Assembly: GCA_017979445.1 (NCBI GenBank)
Contig: CM030706.1
Location: 7,984,967-8,048,966 of the forward strand
Direction of reading: 5' to 3'
DNA from: Akebia trifoliata
Lineage: Eukaryota; Streptophyta; Magnoliopsida; Ranunculales; Lardizabalaceae
Length of the DNA: 64,000 nucleotides
The translations under genes and the position numbers were made by a program. The notes beneath the pieces are model-generated. The model was given only the letters and a program-made list of their open reading frames with translations, did no database searches and was not told the DNA's origin. This document shows, piece by piece, positions 27,001 through 35,581 of the stretch. Positions within the stretch are counted from its first letter, which is position 1. The number at the start of each line of letters is the position of its first letter.

Positions 27001-30000
27001 CTATTTCATGGTTATGTTAGTAGTACAATTCCTTGTTAGTTTCTAATTTGTTTTAAATCCGTTTTTATTATTTATGCTATAATTAGAAGTGCTTAGAAGT
27101 GTCCAATTTGAGTTATAATAGGATTAGAAAGTTAGTATTATGTTATAGATATATTAGGAATGTTAATTTTTAGTATTTTAGTAGCATTCGAAATTGTTAT
27201 AATGGAGCTCTCTAAATAAGGAGCTCAAAATCCGTAAATTCAATAATCATCAATTCAATTATCTTTTCTCTCTTAATTACTTTTTAGCTTTATGCTTTAT
27301 TTTCTTTTAAGCTATTGCTTGTTTATCAATTGAATCTATTAATTCAAATTAATTTTGAGTGTTCCATTGAACACAACCTATTGAATCTTTTGATTCACAC
27401 ACTTCCGCTATGTCATTAATATGATATCAGAGCACTAGATTCATATAGGTCGGGAGGTTGATTTTTTCCACCCTTACGGGTGAGGGGGAGTGTTGAGTGT
27501 ATATATCTCATCCACTCTCGGGTGTGTCATGCCCCACTTAAGCCCTGTGACCTCTAATATTCATAGTACTCCCCCTCTCCAACAGATCGGTCTTTTGGAG
27601 TACTTGGTTCGTTAGCACTGCACTGATTAAAGTGATCAATTAGTCCAGTATACTCCTATTAACTAGTTGGCATTGAACATGGTGAAAGCAACCACATATG
27701 GGATTAGTTTTGAATGTTTCCTATACTTTTGCAGGTAAGTCAATATACCGGACGGATCCACTTGTACGCTTGCATTCTAGGAAAAGATTCAAGACCAAGT
27801 CCGATCTTTGAGAATTTCCGCCCGGATGAACTTGAGTCACAGAATACTTCCGCTTCAAATGTATGCAAGAAAATAAATAAAAATTGTATCAAGGAAAATC
27901 CAGCATACCAAGATGTTATTCTGAAATTCATCAAGGACTGGAATGATTTAAGACCCATCCAACAAAAGAAATTGCTTGGGAAGCCTTTACAATGCCCATT
28001 GCGCTTTGAGCTTTCCTTTCTGAAAGAAAGCCGTGACCATGGAAGTGGGGTATGTCTTTTAAGAACTTAAACATACTGACTTTTCCTTGGGCATGCATAT
28101 TACTTCATGTAACCTTTTTAAAATGAAGAACATTTTCCTTACTAACTTTGTAAGACTTTAAGCCTTACTAAGGGTTGTTTTGCTCAAATGGATTACCACA
28201 TTAGCAATCCAACAATAGAGCCCTCTAGATTTCATGGAAGAATTCAGATTCAGAAAAAAAAAAAAAAAGAATTACAAAAAACATTTGCTTTTGGGCTTGA
28301 TCCAAGGTTTTGAAAATGGACGGCTACCGAACTTCCACCAAACTCCAAAATTTAAAATTAAAATTCAACAGCGAATTTTTTTTTTTTTTTTTCAATGTTC
28401 ATAGGATTTTGTCCTCTGCAACCCTGAAGCATCAGATCATGTTTTTGAATGTCACAAGGTGAGCCCAAGACCCTTAGTAAGGCTAGTCGGACTCTTTCAT
28501 AATCTATTGAATTCATAGTAAAAAAAAAAAACTTGATTATTTATTCTTTTTCTTTTCAATTTGGCGAAGTTAGATAAGATGTTAGTCAAATAGTTTACTT
28601 TTACAGGGACTGTTGAAAGGTGGAAGCAACCGACGTACTACACCTTTGAATGAGATAAGCTATATGTTGCCTGAAAATGCTGTGTGGAAGAAGGTTACTG
28701 TATGTAGTGGCCATGGTAAGAAGGAAAAGAAATGCATTCAGGGTTGGACCATGGCGGATGAACCACTTTGTATGCTGTGCCAAAGACCGTGCAAGTAACT
28801 CCCCAATCAATAATCCCTCACAGTAATTCCTTGTAGTATATATTTAATATACGATCTATTTCAGGGGCAAACTTGCTAAGACTCCCGAATATTTTGAGGA
28901 TCTATTCTGTAAATTGGATTGCGCTGTAGAATATCGTCTAAGAACCAATCGAAGTTTCCTACGGCAGGTTAGGACATTAATCTCATATTTTATTGTACTT
29001 AAATACTGATTGGAGTACAGATATACTTTTTCCTAGAGAGATTCTATTGCGACACCAACTTTTGCTATCACCACCCCAATTAATATGTAAATCACTAAAG
29101 AATTAGCACGCATCTTGGGGTGGCTCAGCAAAAGTTGGTGTGGCAATAGAAGCTCCCTTTTGCCTATAGTCCAGATTTTCTTGGATGCAATTGGAGATGT
29201 TTTCCTGCTGATGTTCCAACTTGATTATTTATATTTATCCTTTAATCTTGTCTGGTAGTCAGTATATGTTAGTTTGTGAGTAACGTTCTTGAGGTTTTCC
29301 AGGAACTTTTCAAAATAGAACACGGCATTTGCAAAGTCTGCAACCTGGACTGTCATAAACTTGTAAAATGCATAAGACCCTTATCTGTTGCAAAGCGGCG
29401 AAAGTACATTAAGAAGGTAGCTCCAAAGGTGGCTAGTCGGAAGAAATTGTGAGTCCTGTTACGTTTTAATTAATACATGAGAATTGTGACATTGTAAATT
29501 TGCTTGTTACATGTGCCAACTTTTCCTGTCCAATGCTATGGTGCAAAATGATTCTTCTGAAGGCAGTTTAATGTGCTTAAATGTTGCAGAGACTGGTGAC
29601 TTAGACTGAGCCATAAAAAAATAAAACAAGCGACATATTTCAATCAAATTAAAAGTAGAATTTTCTAAAATGATAGTAAGATCGTTTATGCTTTTTATGG
29701 AGCTGAATATTGGGTAATTAGGAAACAAACTTTTCTTAGTGAGCATAGCAAGTGATCATACTGAGTAGAAAGACTAAGGAAAATAAAAGTAGAAATGAAC
29801 GCATTTGTGGAAATGTAGGAATATCACCTATTGATCATGTGGAATGAAGACCGTTCAATTACCACCTCAGTTAGGAAATGGTGGAAGTTCAAGATTTTGA
29901 AGAGTGAGAGGAACATCAACAACATGGATTGAGATAGTGAAAGCAGATATAAAAACATGAATAAAATTAACGGTCTCTCTTTCATTGAAGCAGTGGCTTA

Positions 30001-32224
30001 CAATCCGATAGGAGGATGAGCAATCCCTTTCTTGCATTTGTGATCCATGAATACTTGAAGATGAACAAAGGATTTAAATGGTTTAACAGGTTAAACTCAT
30101 AAAATATTCAATCAAACACATCATTAATGTTTATACATTTACTTATATAAAAATTATAGATGTTAATCTTACAGAATGCGACTTCATGAATGTGTGCTGA
30201 GCTGTAATATATTACTTAGCTATATAAAAAGGACTTCCTATTTTTCATAAAATATCCATTTCAGGCATTGTAGTTGGATGCAAGGTTATATGCTCAACGC
30301 AACTACTAGCACTTTGCACTGAATTTTGAATTTCTTTTACTCCATGAACAGTGTTAACATGTGGATGTACAATTGTTGTCCAGCTTTTTGATAGATTTTT
30401 ATTGTTCAACATCTTGCAGACTTGATAAGCTTGTACAACAACCGAAAGCGGGCAATGCATGGCATGCGGACCACATAGTACCTGTCCGGAGAGGAGGAGG
30501 TGTGCAACTTGATATATCTTTCAAATCATTGTTCAAGGGCACGCACTCAATGAAAATAAATAATTCTTGACATTAATTGATATAAACTTGGTAATTGAAA
30601 CTCAGCTAGATCATTTGGACCTGGCTTGGTTGATAACGATCACTGAACCTCAAGACAATTTGTTCCATCTACAATATCGAATTGCTGCGACATCATATTT
30701 GAAGCCTTAATATTACCATCTTTTTTTTTTTTTTTTCTGTTTTTTGGATAGGGGAATGCAATCTAGATAACATGAGGACTCTCTGTGTGGCCTGTCATTA
30801 TGAAGTTACTGCAGTTCAATGCTCTGAACAACGCGAGGCTAGGAAACAACTCAGATTGGTCATGCGTGAGCTCAAAGATGTTAAAAGGACAGACCGGATG
30901 AACTCTAATTTGAAGGTAGAGGCCATTGAATTCTAGTTGATTAGTTTTCTTTATTTCTTTTGTCTAAGGTATCTACTGAAAGAACTGAAATTATTCTATA
31001 GCTTTAAGTAATGACGTGAGGCCTCAAGTCTCAACAGTGTCATAGGGTATATGTTATCATTGACTGATCAAACGACTTGAAACTAAGGGCCATCCATGAC
31101 ATGTAATATGAAGGCTGGATCGTCTGATAAAACTGTCATGGATTAGACTCTGCACCTTCTATTGAGTATCAATGGTCAGTATAGACCTAGGAATGGCACT
31201 TTATCTTATGCAAACCACAAATTTGATAATCAAATGTTTATCAGTTGGCTTCTCCCCAAATTTTTTGCTTAATAAAAATTATCATGTAATTTAGTTATAC
31301 AGTCGGTAAATCCATGTCCAAAAAGCTTAGGGGACTGCTATTGGCACCCCAACTTTTACTTATTACACCCCAATTTCTTAAATTATTTATGACACCAATT
31401 AAATATTAAAACACACTATTAAAATGTTACAAAGTTTTTGCTCAAATTATTATCTCAACATTACTAAACATTTAACACTCGTTCAAACAATTTCAGCAGT
31501 TGTCCACAAGTAGGATTAGTCTCATATAAAATCCTAAACCTAAAAATTGAAATCTAATTGAAAAAAAGAGAGTTTTTATTAGCACACCAACTTCTACTTA
31601 TTGTCAACCATTCACTTTTTTTTTTAAATTGGAGTGCCAGTAGCAGCTCTCAAAGCTTATGATATGATCATGTTTATCCCAAATTCCAAATAATAAGTTC
31701 ACTCACCAGTCAAAAGAGTTGTTTTCAAGATGCTTTTGATACATGTTTTTTTTTTCCGAATTTTTGGTTATTCTGATACTCAGATTGACTCTCTCATTGC
31801 CACATGACCATGCTGAATATTGTTCTGGTTTCTTTTTCAGAGATTCTATTGCCACCCCAACTTTTACAAACAGGACACCAATTCAAATGATACCAACAAA
31901 TAATTATCACACATCTTGGGGTGCTCTTAGTAAAAGATAGTGTGGCAATAGAAGAGAGCTGCATTTTTTTAATCTTCTTCATGCATCCCTCGAAAGATCA
32001 AATTCTGCTATTTTTCTTCCACCAACTCTCCAATGTTTTAAGTGTGACTATTAATAAAACACTAATAGTGTTTTTATGGCTTTCAGGACGACAACAAGCA
32101 CTTGGAAATGGGAGAGAATACAGTTGTGGATGATCTATTAGTTACGGTGCCTGGCAGTGCATACTCTAGAGGTGAAACAACCATCACTGGAAGTGATGAA
32201 CAGAAATCCAACGAAAATGATTAA
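6095..32224 (+). CDS. ZRANB3: ZRANB3-like SNF2 annealing helicase with C-terminal HNH nuclease (5' partial, 19 exons)
   Basis: Exons: 6095(or 6105)-6140, 6261-6351, 7351-7410, 7911-8139, 10421-10620, 11023-11124, 11654-11764, 18397-18462, 18544-18642, 19096-19425, 19559-19714, 19791-19898, 27735-28049, 28607-28794, 28865-28967, 29303-29448, 30420-30499, 30752-30915, 32087-32224. All phases join without a stop, giving about 905 residues. Seen: [12 protein letters not shown] after helicase motif [11 protein letters not shown], motif [18 protein letters not shown], motif [11 protein letters not shown], motif [16 protein letters not shown], a substrate-recognition-like [10 protein letters not shown], cysteine pairs, then an HNH core. 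The order matches plant ZRANB3 (Arabidopsis At5g07810 type), a nuclear fork-remodelling ATPase with endonuclease. About 300 N-terminal residues (Walker A, DExH) were not found and should lie left of the window. Confidence 0.9.
6141..6260 (+). other. GC-AG intron in the helicase gene
   Basis: The donor reads ATG|GCAAGT, not GT. Using it splits a Trp codon (TG|G) and joins NIL-W to P in the conserved INxLWPxLLG block. A GT three bases further on would put the next exon out of frame. GC-AG introns are a known minor class that compensate with a strong downstream donor consensus, as seen here. Confidence 0.75.
6560..7210 (-). pseudogene. LINE relic (zf-RVT) in helicase intron
   Basis: Minus-strand translation around 7190-7030 gives [23 protein letters not shown], the Cys/His block of the LINE zf-RVT domain, followed by a broken continuation with [12 protein letters not shown]. 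It lies in the intron between the exons ending at 6351 and starting at 7351, antisense to the gene. Limits are approximate. Confidence 0.55.
8140..10420 (+). other. Helicase intron (2.3 kb)
   Basis: Intron between exons 7911-8139 and 10421-10620. It contains a short AT microsatellite (about 8556-8572), a likely MITE-like stretch at 9110-9330 with an internal hairpin (9212-9263), and a CT microsatellite at 9329-9346. No coding exon was recognised in the rest. Confidence 0.7.
9110..9330. repeat. Putative MITE-like element with internal hairpin
   Basis: Begins with gggtctgtttcattacacat, a phrase typical of plant short elements. It holds an inverted pair around 9212-9263 in which ggatttcattttccca pairs with tgggaaaatgaaatcc, so RNA or single-stranded DNA could fold there. 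The phrase recurs again near 9299-9320. Ends and target duplication are not resolved. Confidence 0.4.
14900..15810 (+). pseudogene. Copia pol 3' end relic (RT end + RNase H)
   Basis: Near 15130-15220 the translation [19 protein letters not shown] matches the copia reverse-transcriptase end. About 15380-15560 gives broken RNase H sequence, and about 15690-15790 gives a [13 protein letters not shown] tail and [13 protein letters not shown], the usual end of copia pol. Every block is in a different frame with stops between, so it is old. Flanking LTRs were not recognised. Confidence 0.7.
16202..16342 (+). repeat. TRIM 1 left LTR
   Basis: 141 bp starting TGTTGAGTG and ending TTGTCAACA, perfect inverted ends. 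The copy at 17609-17749 has the same length and differs by scattered substitutions. Confidence 0.85.
16429..17607. mobile_element. Solo LTR (1179 bp) nested in TRIM 1
   Basis: Ends are TGTTGGAAAA and TATTCAACA, and it is flanked on both sides by gtgtt (16424-16428 and 17608-17612). Removing it and one gtgtt restores the junction between the TRIM purine tract and LTR2 exactly. There is no internal region or second LTR, so it is a solo LTR left by recombination. It carries a 40-bp tandem array at 16961-17160. Confidence 0.88.
16961..17160. repeat. 40-bp tandem repeat inside the solo LTR
   Basis: About five units. Units 17001-17040 and 17041-17080 differ at one base, 16961-17000 is more diverged, and later units degrade. 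The core phrase is catctgatcgtttctgatca, rich in GATC. Tandem arrays in the U3 part of LTRs often hold enhancer-like sites; a function here is inference. Confidence 0.75.
17609..17749 (+). repeat. TRIM 1 right LTR
   Basis: 141 bp starting TGTTGAGTG and ending TTGTCAAGA, where the terminal CA has mutated. Its first four bases are also part of the target duplication made by the nested solo LTR. Confidence 0.8.
19953..20422. mobile_element. Mutator-type MITE (470 bp, 9-bp TSD)
   Basis: Long terminal inverted repeats of roughly 75 bases: the left end ggtaaattgcactttcaccc mirrors the complement of the right end gggaaattacattttgaccc, and similarity continues inward past ATAATTC and GACCATTGCAC. 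Both flanks are tttatttta (19944-19952 and 20423-20431), a perfect 9-bp target duplication typical of Mutator-like elements. There is no ORF. A run of 18 C lies at 20001-20018. Confidence 0.88.
21615..22094 (+). repeat. Gypsy left LTR (480 bp)
   Basis: TG...CA ends. It is about 21 bases longer than the right LTR, mainly because of extra sequence near 21655-21690 (tctagttctagtacgaattc) that the right copy lacks. Confidence 0.88.
22130..26950 (+). pseudogene. Gypsy gag-pol pseudogene
   Basis: Gag begins with [18 protein letters not shown] at 22130 and carries a 38-bp exact tandem duplication (22251-22326). A damaged CCHC knuckle lies near 23583-23640. The protease block reads [10 protein letters not shown] near 23850, with the catalytic Asp changed to Asn. 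RT blocks lie at 24400-25100, where the expected Asp-Asp site has become YFNILIYF near 24860. RNase H ([14 protein letters not shown]) starts near 25281. Integrase zinc and core blocks lie at 25840-26400, with sequence missing just before VVVDRFSK. The C-terminal part is at 26625-26920, with no chromodomain seen. The copy cannot move by itself. Confidence 0.88.
22251..22326 (+). repeat. 38-bp perfect tandem duplication in gypsy gag
   Basis: Units 22251-22288 and 22289-22326 are identical (start aaggcatggttctcaacacc). 38 is not a multiple of three, so the duplication shifts the gag frame. It looks recent, since the copies have not diverged. Confidence 0.9.
26957..27415 (+). repeat. Gypsy right LTR (459 bp)
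   Basis: Near-identical in layout to the left LTR, with scattered substitutions and one block missing, which shows a non-recent insertion. Confidence 0.88.
28280..28460. repeat. Dispersed repeat R28 (copy 1), exon-like
   Basis: Contains ttttgaaaatggacggc, a T-rich run, and then gattttgtcctctgcaaccc with gatcatgtttttg. Two related copies lie at about 43620-43700 and 49575-49745. It sits in the intron between exons 27735-28049 and 28607-28794. The stretch 28404-28457 has a good acceptor, a good donor and an open frame, see findings. Confidence 0.6.
29038..29155. mobile_element. Small MITE (118 bp) of the CCAACTTTT family
   Basis: Inverted ends gagattctattgcgaca and the complement gagcttctattgccaca, with caccaacttttgct just inside each. 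It lies in the helicase intron between 28967 and 29303. Related copies: 31330-31651, 31840-31959, 35825-36171, and fragments at 34410-34450 and 46785-46865. Confidence 0.7.
30420..30915 (+). other. HNH nuclease core exons of the helicase gene
   Basis: Exons 30420-30499 and 30752-30915 together encode [26 protein letters not shown] and ACHYEVT, the His-Asn-His zinc/metal finger of HNH endonucleases. The splice falls inside the conserved Gly run (G|GG). All key residues are present: the two His of HADH, the Asn before MRTL, and the last His. Upstream exons 28607-29448 carry the CMLCQRPC and [11 protein letters not shown] cysteine pairs that precede the core in plant ZRANB3. The nuclease therefore looks intact. 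Confidence 0.88.
31330..31651. mobile_element. MITE of the CCAACTTTT family (322 bp, 8-bp TSD)
   Basis: Ends ggggactgctattggcaccc and the complement of gtgccagtagcagctctc are inverted. Both flanks are aaagctta (31322-31329 and 31652-31659), a perfect 8-bp duplication, which points to a hAT-like origin. It lies in the last helicase intron. Its layout, with a third terminal-type copy inside near 31570-31600, is shared with 35825-36171. Confidence 0.8.
31840..31959. mobile_element. Small MITE (about 120 bp) of the CCAACTTTT family
   Basis: gagattctattgccacccca at the left mirrors the complement of gtgtggcaatagaagagagc at the right. It is the second copy in the last helicase intron, 190 bases from the first. 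Closest in layout to the 29038-29155 copy. Confidence 0.7.
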
Positions 32225-32384
32225 TGGAGAAGATTTTCTAGAGCTGAGTGAATTTTTTGAGAAAATTCGGTAATATTTAATGAAATTGCTGAGGGTTCTT
32301 GAATGTTGGCTCTATACCCAATCTGCTTCTTAGAATGCCAAGGAATAATGATTCAATGACAGATATTTTTAGCATAATTGTGTT

Positions 32385-32953
32385 CAATGTTGTCAAATGC
32401 GGTCGCATATGCATATGCCTTTTCCAAGTTGAATTTCACATATTCTACCATCGCATATATGAAGTTATGCTATCTGCACAATATGTGCTGACATATTTTT
32501 GTATGTGATGGAATATTGTCCAGCAGTCATATTTGAACATAAATTTTTTTATTTTTTTTAGCTTAAACACATTTTCTCCCATAAATATCTCACTTCTACC
32601 CCCAGTACTCCTTTTACAACATCTATTTTACCTTCTAATCTCTTTCTTACTCTCACAAAGCTTCCAACTCTTAAATCTCATTACATTTTTTAATATATTC
32701 ACATAATTATAAATATTCTCTAATCTCTACTCTACATTATTACTCTCAAAGTTCAAGTCTCAACTCAAGTCACTCTCTCATTCTCAACTGGTAACTCTCA
32801 AGATTTAAAAGAAACAGAAAACTACTCAAGAATTGAGATTTAAACATTTTTTCCTCTTACAACATACGTCACCGTATATGCAATGTGTGAAATGGCATAT
32901 GCGAGCAGCATGTGTTGGTCGCACATGGTTGCATATGCTATTTGACAACATTG
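32385..32953. mobile_element. hAT-like MITE (569 bp)
   Basis: Left end caatgttgtcaaatgcggtc and right end complement caatgttgtcaaatagcata form inverted repeats, continuing into a gcatatgc-rich block on each side. Flanks attgtgtt (32377-32384) and tttgtgtt (32954-32961) agree at 7 of 8 positions. It lies 160 bases past the helicase stop codon, so it may sit in or next to the 3' UTR. No ORF. Confidence 0.75.
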
Positions 32954-34150
32954 TTTGTGTTGTCATTCATAAAATGTGCACATATACAATTAGAAAATTT
33001 AATTCATACATTGTGATTTATACAAATAAGCTGCAAATAAAATGTACCCATTTAATAAACAGGTTAAGGTTTGCCGTTTTCAACATGCATAACTTGTGAA
33101 TATGACATGATTATAATTTGATTACTTGTTTGTCGAAAGTGAAAAAGTCCTTAATAGGGATTTTAGTTTTACAAATTGCTTAAATCTTTGTTGATATTTG
33201 AAATACCTATGTTTCATGATTTAAATGGAATATATATGGGTCAAGTTGTACACAAATCAACATAATATGTCGATATACCAATGGTCAAACGAGTAAAATG
33301 GCATAAATGGGTTGTTGTCCTAACCTGAACATTATTACCTGTTTGACACAATTATGCCCCACACATAATTAGGTTCAACGCAAACCCGCTAACTTCATAT
33401 CTCGTATTGTTTTTTAGTCAAGTTTGTCGATCATAATACTAATTGTTGAGAGCTCCCCAACAACTAAAGAGGAACCAAAGGTTACAATGTTCCAATTTCT
33501 ATACCCATTCAATACCAATTAGCAATTCTAGTTATGTATGCTACGTGTGGTCAATAACTATGTTTTTAAACTGATTACACTCTTGACCATGGACTTCTTG
33601 AAAAAACTAACAGAAAATGACATAAATGCTCTTTATCCTTAACCTTTTCGGCTCTTACCATAAAAACCCTGGATTTTTCCTCTCCAAAACCCGGATCTTC
33701 AAACTCTAGGGAAATAAAAAGTTAGGCACATTTTCAAACTAAGATTCTCTCTCCTAAAACCTTCTAAATTCAAGAAAAATATAAGATTTTTGGGGAAGTT
33801 GAAAGACTAATCAACTCTTGTCATGTATGTGAAATATTCACAGAATATTGTATGCTCTACGAACAACAGTTGTTGATTTTACCCTTTTAAGGTTAAAGAT
33901 GTCTGGTTTGGGGGAGAAAATCAGCCACAAGTAAGGCATTTAGGTCATTTATGTCAGTCTCTCCTAGAAGACGTTGGTAAAGGGACATGTCAACCGTTTG
34001 AAAAAATAAGGTATCTCTAATCTTACATTTTCAGGAGGTAAACAAATAATATCACCTATTTTACCACGTGATTTTACTAAATTACCTTCCTTTAATTAAA
34101 AAGATGGATATAATTAAGAGAAAATTCCAAAAATTGTTAAAATTCAAAAT
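32954..34150. other. Spacer with diffuse repeat remnants
   Basis: No gene was seen. About 33230-33430 resembles the ggtcaag/gggttg-rich ends of the hAT-type element at 43366-44263. About 33560-34015 has weakly inverted ends (gacataaatg near the left, catttatgtc near the right), and a related stretch occurs at 44490-44640. Boundaries are not firm. Confidence 0.4.
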
Positions 34151-34151
34151 T

Positions 34152-34357
34152 CCCGTTTCAGTACACTGTTCATTTTAATCCCAAAAACATGCATGGCGAG
34201 ATCGCAGGTATTTTAAAGTGACGATCTCACTGATAAAAATTAGCGAGATCGCTGATGTTTATTTGAAAAGTGACAATCTCACTGATTTTATTAAAGTGAT
34301 GATCTCGCTAAATAGCATGATTTGGGAATTAAAATGAACAATGTACTAGAATATGCA
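34152..34357. repeat. Inverted-repeat element with gcgagatcgc interior
   Basis: Left arm cactgttcattttaatccc (within 34164-34182) pairs with ggaattaaaatgaacaatg on the right (within 34324-34342); each arm is about 33 bases. Between them cgagatcgc, acgatctcac, gcgagatcgc and gatctcgc alternate, so the interior is also palindromic. A related diverged copy lies at about 46500-46710. Likely a MITE. Confidence 0.65.
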
Positions 34358-34789
34358 TTTTCCTATATTCATTAGACAAAATAGTCATTTACCCAATAAT
34401 ATAAGTAATTGAGATGTAATAAGTAAAAGCTGGGGTGCAAATATAATTTTTCTTATTTTTTAATGAATTTTGCAGTTGTCAACAAAAGAAGGGAAAATAG
34501 CCTGAACGAATAATGGGGAACAAGAATGAAGTAACAACCATCTTCATCATCATTTTCAAACAATTATCACAAAAAGTCAGGAGACCAATGAACAAATCAT
34601 ATCCCTTCAAGTTCAACCATCATAAAAGTCTGCGATCAATGAACAAATGATGTTCCGTCAATCAATTCTATCTAAAAACATGTTTCTGTTTATTCAAGTG
34701 TCTTCAAATCTAGTCTTACTTGCAAATTAAAAAAATATATATCAGCTCTCTCTCTCTATCTCTCTCTCTCTCTCTTACATGCACTAGGA

Positions 34790-35165
34790 AACGCCTCGAG
34801 ACAGTCAGTAGGACAACTGCACTGCGGCACGCATAGAGTCTTGAGGCTCGACCCGTACCATCGCTATACGCCATAATTGGGTCAGATGCATGGTATCCTC
34901 GAAGAGTCCCTATAGGGGACATTGGCTATCCCGTTCCACATGAGACGGGTGTTCCATGAGACTCTTGGACCAAAACTCAAGCGGAATGTGCTGTGGTTGT
35001 GGGGACCCCTCAGCTTATGTCACATTTGTGCAAGCCGTAGAAGCACCAAAGCATTGTGCCACATTTGGCATGCTAAAGGCTTGCTTTAGTTGGGTCACGA
35101 ACTAGCGTGCCGCACGGCCCCTCCGCTGTTATTCCAGTATGGCCGTGACAACACGCGCACACACA
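34790..35165. other. Unassigned G+C-rich block
   Basis: Clearly richer in G+C than its surroundings and preceded by a CT microsatellite (34745-34775). It is open for short stretches on both strands, but no family was recognised and no terminal repeats were found. It may be part of an unknown repeat or a decayed gene. Confidence 0.35.
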
Positions 35166-35581
35166 CACTTAGAAATTCCAATTGCAAGTTGCTTCTAACT
35201 GGGCTGCTCTCAGTTTTTGTTGCACATAATCAAACCTTGTCAATTGCCTTTCCCTTAATTCATTACCTATTGGGACTACTATAACATTTAAAACAGAAAC
35301 AGGTCCAAGCATTCAATGTGCAATGAAATCAATATTGAAAATATCAAGCAAAAGAAATACACATATTATGAACAATTCTATCACATTTGCATCAGTGGAA
35401 GCACAACACCACCCTTTTTCTCTTGTACTTATAAACATTTAAGAAAGATTCATTAACATGAATCAAGGGTTAAAGATGTGCAATTTTGGGTTACATACGA
35501 AAGGAAGTCAGATAAAGTTCATTGTGAAGTAACTCTATGTATAACTGTAAAATTCTGTAGTCCTATTTTAATCTCTTGCGC

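Larger units (their letters stand above)
21615..27415 (+). mobile_element. Complete but decayed Ty3-gypsy retrotransposon (5.8 kb)
   Basis: Left LTR 21615-22094 and right LTR 26957-27415 both start TGRTGTAGGACATC and end ATGTCA. The flanks are ttaat on both sides (21610-21614 and 27416-27420), a perfect 5-bp duplication. The primer-binding site TGGTATCAAAGCC begins at 22097, and a purine-rich tract aaacggggc sits before the right LTR. Between them lie gag, zinc knuckle, protease, RT, RNase H and integrase remnants in order, with many stops and frameshifts. It lies within TRIM 2. Confidence 0.92.
21478..27617 (+). mobile_element. TRIM element 2, interrupted by a gypsy element
   Basis: Same family as TRIM 1. 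LTR1 begins at 21478 (TGTTGAGG) and runs to the insertion at 21614/27421. The primer-binding site TGATATCAGAGC is at 27422-27433, then a short interior, a purine tract gtgagggggag ending at 27490, and LTR2 at 27491-27617. LTR1 contains a 21-base C run (21558-21578). No clear target duplication was found, so the outer flanks have drifted or the ends are slightly misplaced. Confidence 0.8.
19899..27734 (+). other. Helicase intron (7.8 kb) with MITE, TRIM and gypsy element
   Basis: The exon ending LRFE at 19898 joins in phase to the exon starting [11 protein letters not shown] at 27735. All the sequence between is intron and is accounted for mostly by a Mutator-type MITE (19953-20422) and TRIM 2 carrying a complete gypsy insertion (21478-27617). 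Between them (20423-21477) nothing was recognised except a poly(A) run at 21062-21080. Confidence 0.85.

Noticed and set aside
32833..33099. 88-codon plus-strand open frame after the helicase
   Set aside because: It lies across the right end of the hAT-like MITE and shows no family match.
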